Assembly (NCBI GenBank): GCA_034769895.1
Contig: CM068372.1
Coordinates: 376,318,410 to 376,382,409 of the forward strand
Direction of reading: 5' to 3'
Length of the DNA stretch: 64,000 nucleotides
Origin: Magicicada septendecula
Taxonomy: Eukaryota > Arthropoda > Insecta > Hemiptera > Cicadidae
The notes under the pieces are model-generated. The model was given only the letters and a program-made list of their open reading frames with translations, did not search any database and was not told the DNA's origin. Below, one piece after another: positions 13,995 through 27,426 of the stretch. The position numbers and the translations under genes were made by a program. The stretch's first letter is position 1. The number at the start of each line of letters is the position of its first letter.

Positions 13995-14335
13995 ATAGTG
14001 ATAATAAATAAACTATCTAAAGACACAATATTATAAAATAAACTAAAAGAGTGATAATTAAGTAGGATAGTGATAATAATTAATGAACCTTGATAGGACC
14101 CTCAGATAATAAATACACGAGATACAAATACAATGTTATAAAGTGAAGTAAAAGAGTGATAATTAAGTAGGAAAGATGATGATAACTAATAAACCATGAT
14201 AGGACCCAGTGTTAATCGATGAACTACATAAAAACACTATGTAATAAAGTGAAGTAGAATCGTGAATAAAGAAAGAACAGTGATAATAGCCAATAAGCAA
14301 TAACAGGACCCAAATATAATGAATAAACAACATAA
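13995..14335. repeat. Imperfect ~105-bp tandem repeats
   Basis: About three units are visible. The marker AGGACC recurs at 14095, 14201 and 14305, each time downstream of a GTGATAAT-type block and upstream of an AATAAAC-type block. The units are A-rich and non-coding. Their length resembles the ~100-bp repeats in the retroelement remnant at 49.9-50.6 kb, but sequence homology is not evident by eye. Confidence 0.6.
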
Positions 14336-16790
14336 ATTATAAGTGATAGTTATGTGTAGAAATTGGCATAGTTTTTATAAAATAAGAAAATGTTTATACT
14401 TAATATAACAGTGTTTGTTAGAAGTAAAATACTGATAACTGTTTTTCAGTATTTTAAGGAAGTATTCTAGTATATTATAAGGATGGTAAGGAGTTCATTG
14501 TTTTATTTTAATTAGTTATGTTTATAGATTTATACTAACAACTATTAAAAATAATAGTAAAAAGCTAATCTGTTTTGCTGAAATAGGCAAAGGGAGTTAA
14601 ACACTGTATTCTATAAGTGTAGTTATTAGGGAATACTGGTACACACCTACTGTTCATTTTTATTATATTTTGTTTTGGTTTTAATTAACCAAATGTTATT
14701 ATGTTTAGTATTACAGTTAACAGAACCAGTTAAAATACATGTAAAACATTAGATACTGGCATTGGCCTAAAAAGTTTGTTAAGGAATTATGTTATGTTAT
14801 ATGATGATTATAGGTAGTCAAATGTTGTAATTTAGTTCATGGTATTATAGTAATTATGTTTAGAAGCACTTAAAATTAACAAAATTGACATGAACAGTTG
14901 TAATGAGTATAGGTGAGGTGAATTATGAACTCTAGGCAGTTAGGCCTATATCTGGTATCCAGAAAATTGTAAAATTTAAGACAAAACAATAACAATTAAT
15001 GAAATAAGGCATATAATTCTGTTAGGTTTAATAATAAGAGTGTAGGAAACAAAAATGGATATAAAATAATTAGTTTAAAGTTTATTTACTAAAGAAAACC
15101 AAATGGTAAATGTATGAATCTGTTATGATTTGGAAAAAGGTAGTCTTGTGAGATATCAAATTAATGTGTAACCAAAAAGCAAACTAATGGTGTTATTATA
15201 TTTAGTATTACAGCTAGTATAAAGGAATTATGATAATTTAAAGATTTTTAGTAATTTTGTATAGAAAAATATTAGCCATATATAACAATATTGTAAATTA
15301 TCAACCAATGAGAATTAGTGTTTGGAACCTAGCAACCAGAGTAACTAGTAAATAAATCCCCCATTATTCCATTATTGGCTCTTGATGAGTGCAGATGTAA
15401 AAAACCGCAACGTTTAGAGAAAAGAATAAAATATTTAATATATAAAAAAGAATGATGAATACTAAACTAAACTATAGAACTTGTACTAACACTCACATGA
15501 ACTAAAAATCACAAGAAGAAATTAAATAGTCCATGGTGAATTGCTGAGGAATCCCAATTGACTAACTACGAACTATTGGAAGGAAGAAAATATATAAAAC
15601 CAATGTTTTTATATTCCTTCAATGTTGAAGGAATCTTCAACACCAATGATGAACGATGAAAAATAAATACCAAAATTAAATACCTAAGAAAACAGAAGAA
15701 CGGAATTAACGAATAAAGGAAAACCAGCAGTACCTGTAAGGATACTATCCGGAGAGAAGAGACAGAGGACTGCTAAGTATATTTTAAAATACGACTTTAA
15801 CAGTAACACAAAAGAAAAAAAAAACAATAAGTGAAAATACACGTTCAACACAAATTATCACTCACAGAACAGACACTTGAACTTTCTTTGATTAAATGAA
15901 CACTTAAAATTGAAGAATAATCTCAATTTAATATTGATTTCTTAAGTGAATATATTTTAACCGTAAAAATTTAGTAAACTCAGTTAACCTCCAAACACTA
16001 TTTCCAGTAGCTATAGGTTACAACTGTAATTGTAAGTGTATCACAATTTGTATGTTATTTATATGGTATTTGTAAAATTTTGTAGTTTTATTAGTCCATT
16101 TGACAATATTTTCTGTACTCCTAAGAACTTCGACCTGAGATTATAATTAAACGAAAATATCAACGTTAGTACACGAGTCTATATACAGCGGCTGGACAGA
16201 ATAGCCAACCGCTAATAATTAAACATGCCGGCGCAAAATTGAACTACATAATTTGGAAGAAATTGTAATAAGATAATCAACCTAATAACTGTTAATAAAA
16301 CCATAATTGAAGCATTGAACTGTATGTTTGATTTTATTTAAATCTTTCTTAAAAACTGAGTATTCATTTATGATTCAATAAACCTTGCACTTTTGGTTTA
16401 CCAAGAAGAGTTGGCAACCCCTAGTTTGAGGCAGAAAATACGAATTCGAACGTCTGGACGGGTGAGTAGACACTCTATAGTTATAATTATTATAACGAGT
16501 CGGATAATACGTTACAATATTTATACATTTTTTTTAAATTTTAACTACAAAAATTAAAATATTAAATGATAGTCACAGGGCTGCCAGTCGTCGGACAACA
16601 CAGAACACAATTTACCGGTTTAAGCGAAAGGACAGCGCCAGCTTTTGCCGCACGGTGCCTGTCGTCACATGTTTAAAATCAAAATTATTGAGCTGTTTTT
16701 TGACGTGGCCTAAAGTCCACCTAATGAAAATGTAAATTTGAGTAACCGTGGAAGTTGGAGAAATAATGTTCGTATAGAGTTCCTAAGGCT
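14336..16790. other. Long AT-rich gene-free stretch
   Basis: There is no ORF of note. The segment 15376-15420 (TTGATGAGTGC, then GCAACGTTTAG) resembles an eroded hammerhead core with an extra T. The rest is A/T-rich without a recognised family. Confidence 0.4.
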
Positions 16791-16860
16791 TTCACGTCCG
16801 CATAGTTGGAAACATTATTAACCGGGCTGTTAGGACGTGCTCTAGAGTGTATGCTGGCCA

Positions 16861-16895
16861 GACGTTTCGGCCTCACCGTCGGACACCATCATCAG
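16861..16895 (-). ncRNA. Hammerhead-like motif (Penelope-type)
   Basis: On the minus strand the order is CTGATGA (16895-16889), a GC-rich stem II region, GAAA, C, GTC (ending at 16861), followed by TGGCC. The core is intact and the strand-3' end is the same GAAACGTCTGG as at 3316-3326. Stem II pairing is poorer than in that copy. The enclosing 16790-16990 segment is probably a Penelope-like terminal fragment. Confidence 0.55.
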
Positions 16896-17089
16896 TGTCG
16901 GAAGCAATTGGCACGATGTCTGTCAATTCATCCCAGTGATGCGACTATGTATTTTGTGTAAGAAGGCCCACTTATATAGACTTTCATACCGGAACGATCT
17001 AAGCTGGAAAACAGCATCACCCAATCACTGTCTCAAGTAACAAGTAGAGGCCGAGTTAGCCACTAGTGGCTCGCTATTCATTCAGGTTT

Positions 17090-17460
17090 CACTTCTTCCT
17101 CTGTCCATAACTCCTTCCGTTTCTGATGTGATCAAGTCATCAAGCATTCTACAACCGTTCTTCTTGTTCCCCCTCCTTTCTTTACCTCAACCATCCCATC
17201 TACGATCCTAAGCTGCAGGCAGTTTCTACGCAATATGTTACACAACCGAGATACTTTTCTATTTCTTATTACTTCCATGAGTCTTCTTTCCTCTCCTGTT
17301 CTCGTCAACACGTCATCGTTTCTCACTCTATCACCCCGTTTCATCTTACCGTTGTTCGCCACAACCACATGTCGAATTTCTCTAGGTATCTTTATTCTTT
17401 CTTTTTTATGATCCACGTTTCTCTGGCATATAAAACAATACTTAAAATAAAACATTCAGC
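17090..17460 (-). pseudogene. LINE ORF2 C-terminal fragment
   Basis: The minus-strand 107-aa frame (17132-17455) ends in NRKVSRLCNILRRNCL, then IVDGMVEVKKGGGTRR. This corresponds to the WlGHiLRrN...iieGkveGkrgrGRRR tail of a known class of non-LTR ORF2 proteins. Only this C-terminal piece is present. Confidence 0.7.
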
Positions 17461-18117
17461 AGATCACTAGCTCATCCCAAATTCTTGCTGTTAGCAATGC
17501 TTTTGCCTCTTCAGCAGTTCTCTTATCTATAGAAATCTATATATTTCTGATATAGAAACCGACATTTATGTAAAGCTTCCATTCCATGTTACCGCACTCG
17601 CCTAATACTTAAATGGGTTCACACGTGTTCTACAATTTTTCCTTCCAGGACACGTTAACAAATCGTTCATTCTTCAAGACATAAATGAACATTAAAACCA
17701 AAAACACAACTACTATATAGAACAGATATTAAGAGGTATTTGTGCAGGATTGAAGTTGGCAGAAGGGTCGAGATTATCGGCTACAGACTGCGTCATGAAG
17801 TTGGTGATAAAGGGAAGAGTTGAAGGTGCTAGATACAGTGTAAGGAATTAGGGGACTGTCTAGGCTGCAGTAAACTGGACAAATCATGGATGATGTTAAA
17901 GACGGAACCTATGTCCCCCTCCTCAGGAAATAACGCCTTAAAGTCTTAAAATAGCACTGAGTAGGTTAGCGTGCGTTAATGAAGTTGACGGATATGCCGG
18001 TAGTAGCGTCTCAGTCAAACAGCCACACGAAATCTGTTCCTCAACGACCCATCGTATGTGAACCAACATCCTTATCCATCCTTTCCATCTGAACCGATTT
18101 ATCATTCGAAAGGATGG
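17461..18117. other. No recognisable gene
   Basis: Nothing recognisable is seen on either strand between the LINE tail and the repeat at 18118. Confidence 0.4.
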
Positions 18118-18375
18118 CTTAAGACCTTATAATGACCACTGAGACCAATCAGATGGGTCCTGCAGATGGAAAGGCGTGATTACTATCAGAGGAATGGATA
18201 CAAAACCTCCAAACCTTCTCTCGTAAACCGGAAGGGAAAGGGTAAGTCTCCGGTGCCCTAAAACTGGGACACCTCGGCCAAGGGACGGTAACGCTAGGCC
18301 AAGAAGTCTCCCTTGTCAACCAGGTTTGGAGGCGGTTTGCAACAGACCAGTAACATGTTTGAGCAAAGCGTACAG
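18118..18375. repeat. LINE/SINE-like 3' repeat, copy 2
   Basis: This is a diverged homologue of 12055-12305 in the same orientation. Shared blocks are GGCTTA, CCCTAAAAC..GGGACACCTCGGC and TTTGCAACAGACCAGTAACA. The minus-strand 82-aa frame is not supported as coding. Confidence 0.55.
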
Positions 18376-18534
18376 ACCTAGATAATTGCAGAATCATGCA
18401 AGCCTCGTAGAATGCTAGCAGACCACTAGTATCCGCTTTGGATAAGGAATAAGAACTTATGCTGATAGACCGAGGGTTTAGAATATGTCAACTAAAGCCT
18501 AATGTTCGGATTGTATGATGATAAGAGAGAAAAA

Positions 18535-19200
18535 TAAAAACGATCAGATCTAGGGGAAATAATTAAAGAGAATGGTTTAGAAAAATCTACTATAGAAGAA
18601 AGGATTCATAAAATGGAAAGAGAATATGGTATAACTAAAGATATTTACAATAAAAAGTGCATATCTAAAAATGCGAAAATAAGGCATTACAACAGTACAG
18701 TAGTGGGGCGAGAATCCCTATATGCAAGTGAATGTCTACCATTAAATTATAATTTAGACGAATTAGAAATACTGGAAAGATGAATTATTAGGAAAATATA
18801 GGTCCACGAAAAACTTCGGAAGGTTGGAAATTAAGAAGTAATGATAAAATGTATCAAAGTATAGAAAATATAACAGAAACAGTGAAAAAAAGAAGGCTAG
18901 TATTTTTTGTACATTTATATAGAATGAACGACAAAAGGTTAACAAAACAGATCTTCAAATATCTGTGGGGAAAGAAGTCAATATCAAGTTGGATTAAAGA
19001 AGTCAAAAAGGATTTAGGAAAAGATAATATAAACGCAGAAAAAGCAAGTGAAAGAGAGGTTTTTCGGGCAAAAGTGTTAAAAATGGACGGAGTCCAGGTT
19101 AAGAAAGAGAAAAACGCAGGTTCAAAGTGGACTGAAGACAGGAAGAAGAGACATAGTGAAAAGATGAAAGAATAGTGGAGAAAAAGAAAAGAACAAGGAA
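18535..19200 (+). pseudogene. LINE ORF2 C-terminal fragment
   Basis: Plus-strand translation gives YNKKCISKNAKIRHYN (about 18640) and SLYASECLPL (about 18715), then stops. After a frame change, LRSNDKMYQ, KRRLVFFVHLYRMNDKRLTKQ (from about 18890) and WIKEVKKDL follow, ending in KWTEDRKKRHSEKMKE. This is a recognised arthropod non-LTR retrotransposon ORF2 tail. The 108-aa frame 18849-19175 is the best-preserved part. Confidence 0.8.
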
Positions 19201-22200
19201 TAAAGAATTGAAATTGGCATGTGGTCCTCAGATGCCAGATGGAAAAAAAAAACATCAGGAAGAAAGGATGTTACAAACCGCTCTCGTGAGCAGAGTCACA
19301 CAAGAAGAACAGATGAAGAATTTCGCAAAAAATGAACACAAAAAGTCGCAAAAAATGAAAAATTACAGTTTGGTAAAAATGCCGTTAAACTCAACCGTTT
19401 TATGTCGTGGCGGATTTATCAGTTTTGAAATATTAAAGCGATCATCTGGCTAAATTTTTGTATACCTTGTAATGGTACATATAACACATCCAACACCAAC
19501 GTATCGCAAATGAATTGAAAGCCACTACAAATAAAATTATCTACAAAGTTGAACCTACAATCATGAATAAAGGAAGTATTATAAGCCAAAATAGGGGAAT
19601 AAAATAAATAATGAATTACCAGTAAATGAAGAAACTAAAGCAAGACTAACGACGAGACAACATACTTAATTACCCAATAGATCAAACAGTGAGAAAGAAA
19701 CTAGTGGCAAAAACACCAAGAAGAAACTTATTAAGAGTGAGGAAGGAATTAGTGCAGATAAGAAGAAAACATAATCAGGCCAAACACCAAAGGGAGATAA
19801 TATAAATTAGAATTAATTAACATATGCCAATAAAAGTATTATTATAGAAAAAGAAAGTATAAGTGAAACAAACAACATGATTTAAATCCCTAAGCTGTAA
19901 TTTGACACTGACTTAAACTTATTAATCAAATACCTTCCTTAACAATACAATACAAACAGAACTCAATAAAAGTTAATTATTGAAAACAGAAGTTAATCAA
20001 GAGAATGTGTAACAGTATGATAATTTCATAGCTAAATGATGAGTAAACATTACAAAAAGGACTATGTCCAAAACACTGATAACCGATTGTAAAGTGGAAT
20101 TGAAATTGTAAATAACCACTAATTATCAATGATAAAGACTGTGAAAATAAACAAATTGAAATCTAGTGATAAACAATAATATACCAGTGCTATTTAAAGT
20201 TAAATAAATCAGGTGTAATGTAGAAATTCAAAACTGACAATCAACCATTGTTGAATAACTAAATTATAACATAACCTAATCTGGCCAACTAGTTTTCAAC
20301 AAAACCATAGAAAAATAAGACTAAAGCAATGTTGAACTAAAATGTGTTGTAGTATAACATAAATAGATAATATAAGGAACATTTAATGTACAACAGATAA
20401 TGTGTTAAGGAAACATAAAGGCTGAATTGATGTAATTTAATATAACCATATGCATCACATAGGATGGTTGCATGAGACAACAAAATTATCTAGTAACCTT
20501 GTAATAAAAGAGTAGGAACTCAACCTATAACACTGACTAAGGCAGAATAACGTTTAAATAAGTAAATTCAAGGATTATATCCACCTAATTAACAATAATA
20601 ACACAAATAAAGACTAAACCCTAGTAACAGCTAGATGCAAGTAGTCAGAGTAACTTCAAACCAAGTAATTGTCAATGTAAATGCAGAATTAACTACTGCA
20701 CAGTACCAACAGTGTTATCAGAACACTGATAATAGATAATAAAACAATAGTGAGATTAATGTGAAAGAATTACAACTCACGAAAAAATGTAACTTCCAAG
20801 ACTATTGAAAACTCACCTAAAAGACTATAATTAAGGTAATAAAACCCAGTGATAAATAAAATGGACACTATCAGAAGTGATAATGACCAATGCATTATGC
20901 ATAGGCCATAATAAAATGCTATTATCAACAACTATTATTGTAATATTATTAATAAACAATGTATGTGATAATAGGCCTAGAATTTAAACCTAGGAAAATG
21001 GATGTTTTATAATTATTAGTACATGACCAGGCGTAAAAAGTGCATAATACAGTAATAATATGTTATCACCATGAACACACGAGATAAAAACAATATATTT
21101 AATGTATTAGGTAACTTAAGAAGTATTATTAATTTGTACCAAGTGCGGTTTTATCAACCCCAGATCAGAACTATATGATGAGGGTATGCAAATTACTCGT
21201 AGTCAAAAGATAGAAACGATGGGAGTTATAAAAATATTGTCAGTGTAATTATAGATAAGATATTTGACTTATAAGAAAAATTAATAAATTATAAACCCGT
21301 GCGCGTGGCTGTGAAACCAGTAAATCATAGCCTTGGACCAAGCCACTGACGCTAGTTTAAGCTTCTATTTTGACGAACCTCGCCGAGAGTACACGACATA
21401 AAGACAATTAGCCAATCAGAGCTCATTAAAAAGTACGAAGTGCCGAATCCCGACCAGGTAACATCAATCAGTTCATCACCGCCAATCGAGAGTTACTCCA
21501 CGTTAGCAGAGCGGCCATCATAACATTGAATTGACAGCCGACAGCTGATAATGCACAACTAACCTCGAAACTTTGAGTTGAGGTTAGGTCAGACCAAAAG
21601 AGGACAGTGAAGTCTATTTTCAAAGTGTTCTATAACGGAGTTCATGCGTATAGGCAGTGTGATGTGAATTAATAAAAATTAATTAAAATATTAATTAATT
21701 ATTAAAAATTAAAGTGTTAATTCTTCGACTCAGCAGAATACGCAAGTATCAGTGCAAATGATCATTATATTATATAATAAATCATTAATCAATTAAAGAA
21801 CGCTAATAGCGGATTTAATTTGTTTAAATTAAATAACAAATAACCCGATTTCCACAAGGAAGGGGACTTTGAAAAATAACATAAACAATAATCAAATGAA
21901 AGATTTTGCTAATGACAATTTTAACTTTCTAGATTGAAATTAATTGTAATAGTTTAAGAAGAGACGTTGAATAATCAATGAGGGAACAATGAACCCTAAC
22001 AATTAATAATTTTAAGATATTATTGTATTTAATTGTAGTACATTAACTCAAGGTCACACATGAGTGAACCCTAGTAGTAGTAATTTAATTTGAATTACCT
22101 GTTTTGTTTATATACAATTTTGGAGATCATTCAGAAAAATAACACTGAATTTAATTCATAATAATGTTGTACAAAATAAGTAATGCCTTTAAGGAAGCAT

Positions 22201-23475
22201 CCATTAATTAATTTCAAATAAGTAAGATTACCATGAACCGTAGTTAACTTCAATTGTATACAATGAACAATCGTTCATATTTTGAGTTATGTTAAAGCAA
22301 CAATTAATATTTTTATTCTCCGCCTAATCATTATCACAGTAGTGCATTTTATTGTTGAAGTGTATCTTGCAGACTCAAAGAACCTGCTAATTTTATAAAG
22401 CATAATAACCAAATTATTTACAAACAGACATAATCGATTTTCAAAATGCAGTCTTACCACCCTGAGAGTTTAATAATTTGGAGAGTCCATACTCAACTTT
22501 AATTATTTTTTTAAGAAAATAAATAATAGAATTGTAACAACAATCTTTCAACTTGAGTTAAATAAATAACTATTATTTCACGAACAAATTAAAGTGTTGA
22601 CATGTATTGAAAAGAATAGAATTACAGCTTAGGTGAGCAACAAGAGACGGTTGGTACCAGGAGCCAGAGCGAGAATTTAAATCTAATGATTCTCGCCAGC
22701 AATATTATCCCATATCATTAGCATACTACAACTGCTAGTAAGTATTATAAGAATGTTGTGCTTATGTTAATTTCAGTACAGGAATGCACCGATCGACTCA
22801 CCTCAGCTAATGGCAGAAAAGTCAACGCAACTATTCAAATACGAACTCAAGACATTGAACAAAAAATTATAAAAAATCTAAACATATTTAATAAACAACT
22901 TCAAGAGTAAGTGAACAGATTTAGTTTATATTGGATTCAATACAAAAAAAGTTGAATTGGATTGAATAAATCACTAAACAAAAAACTAATAATAAATACT
23001 AATACAAAAATAATACTTTATAACAAAATTCTACGAGACATCTCGTCCACTTACAAAATGACGCCAACAACGTGTGGCTTATAATCCAAAGGACATACTA
23101 GTCTACTTACAACCTACAAATTGAATATAAACATTACTGGAAAACAACTTACATACGAATGCAGATGACGGGTTATTAAAACAGGTCAACCACAGCGTTC
23201 CCCTTACCTGTAACACAAAACAACATTATATTACTAACACAATATTTATTCAGTTGTTATAATATTTACAATAAATTCACATTTTGTGTTTTAAATACTC
23301 CATTAATGCATTTAAAAGAAATATTAGGACAAAAACTGATTTTACTAGTACCGTGAGTTCATCGCCATTAAATCGGGGCAAATTTAAGATAATGTAGCAA
23401 CAAATTGTCAAGACAGGTTGGGGCTGTAGCTGGAAATCAGAAATCGTTATGGAAAGGCAAATAAAAATAACGAAG
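19201..23475. other. Long AT-rich gene-free stretch
   Basis: There is no coding sequence after the LINE tail; the 92-aa frame at 19175-19453 is K/E-rich read-through of the same element. The rest is A/T-rich and rich in TGATAA/ATAATA words. A less AT-rich island at 21300-21560 interrupts it. The stretch could be the non-coding body of a long retroelement, but no LTR or TIR ends were found. Confidence 0.4.
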
Positions 23476-23477
23476 AG

Positions 23478-23478
<1 letters not shown>

Positions 23479-23531
<53 letters not shown>

Positions 23532-23532
23532 A

Positions 23533-23599
<67 letters not shown>

Positions 23600-23600
23600 T
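23479..23600. repeat. (GTA)n/(GCA)n microsatellite
   Basis: A GTA trinucleotide run is interrupted by a short GCA run and then GTA again, ending in TTGCTGTTGTTG. Confidence 0.9.
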
Positions 23601-24890
23601 GCTGTTGTTGTTATTGTTATAGTTACATTTTTAACGCAAAGGTAATTTAGGACTTAAGAAAGGGTAGACTACAATGTGAGCCTTATGAAATTCGATCTCA
23701 TGATAAAATTTCATAAGTTTATCAACTATTCATTTACAGCAAAAAACAACAAACGAAGATTAACAGCCAAATACTTTAACTCTATCTTATGAAATTCGTG
23801 GGCTTCACGACGAAAACACGTTACGAAAGTTTTCATTTGTATATAAATTGTCCGCTTAATTGGAAAGTTATCTGTGTACACATCGTGACCGATATTTACC
23901 TGAATTTCTTAATTTGGGTTAAAAAAATACAGCAATTAAAACCATTACAAACAAACACGTCCATTTAAAACAAATAAACCAAAGACACATCAACACAACA
24001 TCAGCAATGTCGAAATTATTCACGAGGTTAACAATCACAAGATTCAGATTTATAAGCAACGAAATTTGGAATTTCTTCGTCGTTGTCGTCGTCTTGATCG
24101 CGTCCGTTTTATATAGGTCATGGGTCCGTTGCTAAATTACTTTATAAATCACATCTGCCTTATCGCTTGCATACAAAAAACAATCGCATTTTTTTGCCGA
24201 TTTTAAAACAAAACAGTCACACACTCAGGTGTGTGGTTTTATTATCTTTTTAATCAATAGTTACATAGTGAATATAACTGCAAAACAAACCGTAAAGTGA
24301 AAATAACAATTAACAGAAAAAAATTAATTCAAATCATTTGTATTCGTTATTAAAGTTATGGCGTATACGAAGTAGCTTCAAACGCATGCATATACCCTTG
24401 CCTAATAATAAATCCACGGCTGTTACATAGGTTCGACACCCACGTTACCTTGACTATTACTCATTATAAGTTCTCGTTTGATAAAACTGAATAGTTCAAT
24501 CAAGAACTGCTGTCAAAGAAATCAAGCAATCGCGCTGTGACTTTCTCTGGTACGTTCTCACACAACAGCTTTTTAGTGTCTTCATACCTTTCTTCAATCT
24601 TCATTGAATCCACCGTCCTGCACCTTGTTCTTTTTACGCTCTTACGTGAAGAATATGAGCCTACAGTAAATATACAAAAGGCATATTACTAGTGTGTAGT
24701 ACTAGACATAGGCCTATAGCATTAATTCATTACCAAAAACGTGTACTTAATGTAGGCCTACATAGAATGGATGAAACAGACGCTCACGCGCGCCTTCATC
24801 TTTGTTTCGATATATGACGTTTATAATTCAAAACGTTTGTTTTTTGTCAAATACTTAAAACGCAGAGACACACGTTTGGTATATACTTAT
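23601..24890. other. No recognisable gene
   Basis: Nothing recognisable is seen on either strand; the sequence is AT-rich. Confidence 0.4.
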
Positions 24891-24894
24891 AAAT

Positions 24895-25200
24895 TATTAT
24901 TCTTCTTCAGCACTACAGCCCAACGTGAGCCCTGGCTTCCAACACCCATCTTCTCCAATGTCTCCAATTCTTTGCCATACCAGCGTAACCTTTCACATCC
25001 ATTCTTCTTAGACCTTTCAGCACATCATCCAAGCAACTTATCCTACGTCGGCTCCTCTTTTTGCTTTCACAGACTTGCGCCCTCAGGATTTTCTTTGGCA
25101 TACGCTGATCATCCATCCGCTCTAGGTGACTTAGCCAGTGTATTTGTTGAGCCTTTACGAATCTTATATCTCCTGGATATATATACTTGTAACTACACAT
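24895..25200 (-). pseudogene. LINE ORF2 C-terminal fragment
   Basis: The minus-strand 95-aa frame (24913-25200) carries IHWLSHLERMDDQRMPKKIL, then RSRRRISCLDDVLKGLRRM and ends KNWRHWRRWVLEARAHVGL, a typical ORF2 C-terminus of a non-LTR retrotransposon. The stop follows at the expected place. Upstream RT is missing. Confidence 0.8.
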
Positions 25201-25334
25201 ACGTTATTATTACTTCAGACATTTAACAATCGTAATTCACAAACCTATCTTTTTGTTAACTTTTCTAACGACGCACAATAAAACATGCACAGCCTAGCGA
25301 AAAAGTGCCTTCACAGTACCAAAAAAACACCATT

Positions 25335-25800
25335 AAATTTATCGTCACGTTCAACAAGGGTTAAACCAAAAATAGTTTGGTCCGGTCCCAAGCAGAGACT
25401 AGAACTGGTCACTCCAGCTCTTCTTAAGACGTACTACACTTCTCCATCCCTTCAGTTTATAATTCAACAGTTGTTTAGGGGATGCGGCAGTCGCCCATTC
25501 GGTTGAGATGTTCCACCCATGTTAGCCGATATTGGGCACACCTTAATGTAATTTACGTAAGTAATTGTTTGCAGAGTAAGATCATGTATCCCTGTATACA
25601 TGAAGGGATCTGAGTCCTGTAAATACTCACCACCCGAACTGTATCACTTGCTGTATAACCACACCGTTCATTTCAATATTTAGCCTGTCGCCGTTTCCAT
25701 CTCTTCTCACACTCTTGGTCTTACTTTTATTTATTTTTAGTCCACATTGTTCACATTTCCTGTCACTATTTAAGCATCATTACCGCTTCCATCTACCTAA
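25335..25800 (-). pseudogene. LINE ORF2 fragment (late RT plus tail)
   Basis: On the minus strand, CGLKINKSKTKS (about 25740) and NGVVIQQV match the last conserved blocks of a LINE reverse transcriptase. The remainder toward 25335 matches, in reverse, the tail that also ends at 35085, 38650 and 60262 (GGxCVGRPRKRW-like, then TTGGTTTAA). The copy has stops and lacks the catalytic YADD region. Confidence 0.65.
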
Positions 25801-26444
25801 CCCCTTAATACAACCAAAACGATCAGCAAAACAACACACTTCACTCGCGTTCCACACGTAATCACTATTCCCTTCCCGACAAAGCACTTATTCATCCAAA
25901 TACAGATTAAATCAAGCTGCACCACCACCTCACTCCTCGTCAAAGGTCTGTATTTGACTCATATGTATTCTTACTTTTGTATTTTGGCTAATCTTAACGA
26001 TGTTGTTATTGAACCACTCATTTTGGTAAACTTCTTGTTAACGTTTTCCTTCTTCAAACAGGGTATATTGCATCAAAAAATTTGAATTTAAAAAGCTGTG
26101 GACACTGTTTCACTAGGTGACATCATAAAATTATTTTCTTTTAAAACCCTGTTCAACTCAAATAGTTCTTACACGTGGGCTAATAAACAGATACCTGAGA
26201 ATCGAACGCCCCCGGATTTGGAGGTTGAAATTGTAAATGATTGATATTGTATGGTAGTAAATCTTGAGTGCTGAATAGCCTATACGGTATAAGGAGCATC
26301 TACACGCTGTATAGATTGTGGTGCTTCCTCGGTCGTGTATGAGTAGCACTGAAGTCGTTAACTTGCAGAAAATAAAGGAAAAGAAAAAGAAAATAGGTAA
26401 CATGAAGTGGTCGGATATCTAGTCCGGCGAGTATAACAGACGAA

Positions 26445-26683
26445 GAAGAAGAAGAAGAAGAAGAAGAAGGAGGAGGAGGAGGAGGAGGAGGAGGAGGAGG
26501 AGGAGGAGGAGGAGAAGGAGGAGGAGAAGGAGAAGGAGAAGGAGAAGGAGAAGGAGAAGGAGAAGGAGAAGGAGAAGGAGAAGAAGAAGAAGAAGAAGAA
26601 GAAGAAGAAGAAGAAGAAGAAGAAGAAGAAGAAGAAGAAGAAGAAGAAGAAGAAGAAGAAGAAGAAGAAGAAGAAGAAGAAGA
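26445..26683. repeat. (GAA)n/(GGA)n polypurine tract
   Basis: About 240 bases of uninterrupted purines occur on the plus strand: (GAA)n, (GGA)n, (GGAGAA)n and (GAA)n again. It is mirror-like and has triplex (H-DNA) potential. The poly-Leu/poly-Ser frames on the minus strand are artefacts of the repeat. Confidence 0.95.
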
Positions 26684-26689
26684 CAACGT

Positions 26690-27330
26690 TTTACGATCAT
26701 TCGAAATTCCACAGGATTGAAAGCACACATTAATCTCCCATGAACTACAGAGTCACGCCGGATAAATTTGTTGCCACAATTACATAAGCGTAACGTACTT
26801 ATCAGCTAAGGAAATAAAAAGAATCTAGGATTACAAAAGGATGATTTATTTCTTCTTGAATGTGGAAATACAACAGAAAGATTAATGCGGTTTTGTGCAC
26901 CCAATCGCAACTTATGGACTTGACACTCAGAGCCTCAACGTAACAAGACTTGTTACGCACAGGGTCATGCGTATTTCATGAGGATACACGTCTCGATTTC
27001 CAGTTGATTGGCAATTAACAATTTTTTTATTCCAGTCATAAAAAAGTGTTTTTGACTGTTGTTCGGTGGTTAATATAAAATACAACTTGTCGAATAGCAG
27101 TAGAGACAGCTTGCGGCCTAATTTTTTTAAACCTTCAAGTCAAATTACAAGAATATAGGATCGAATCAATTAAAATTTATAGTATTTTAGAGGAAATTCT
27201 TTCGGCAGTCAACACTGGCAAACAAAAGTTTTCAGATCTAAGTATATGGTATTTAAATTTTGCATTTCCCGTTTCCTCATGAGGTATTATTAGGCCTACA
27301 TCGATTCGCTTCCGGCAACAACTCGCAGTG
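26690..27330. other. No recognisable gene
   Basis: Nothing recognisable is seen on either strand between the two microsatellites. Confidence 0.4.
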
Positions 27331-27332
27331 CG

Positions 27333-27334
27333 GT

Positions 27335-27423
<89 letters not shown>
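27333..27423. repeat. (GT)n microsatellite
   Basis: This is an uninterrupted GT run of about 90 bases. All overlapping long frames are poly-CV, TH or HT shadows. Confidence 0.95.

Positions 27424-27426
<3 letters not shown>

Noticed and set aside
15376..15420. Hammerhead-like TTGATGAGTGC...GCAACGTTTAG
   Set aside because: The core is broken (extra T in the CTGATGA box, GCAA instead of GAAA), so it is at best a remnant.
26300..26730. Long serine/leucine-rich minus-strand frames
   Set aside because: They are translations of the (GAA)n/(GGA)n microsatellite with no non-repeat domain.
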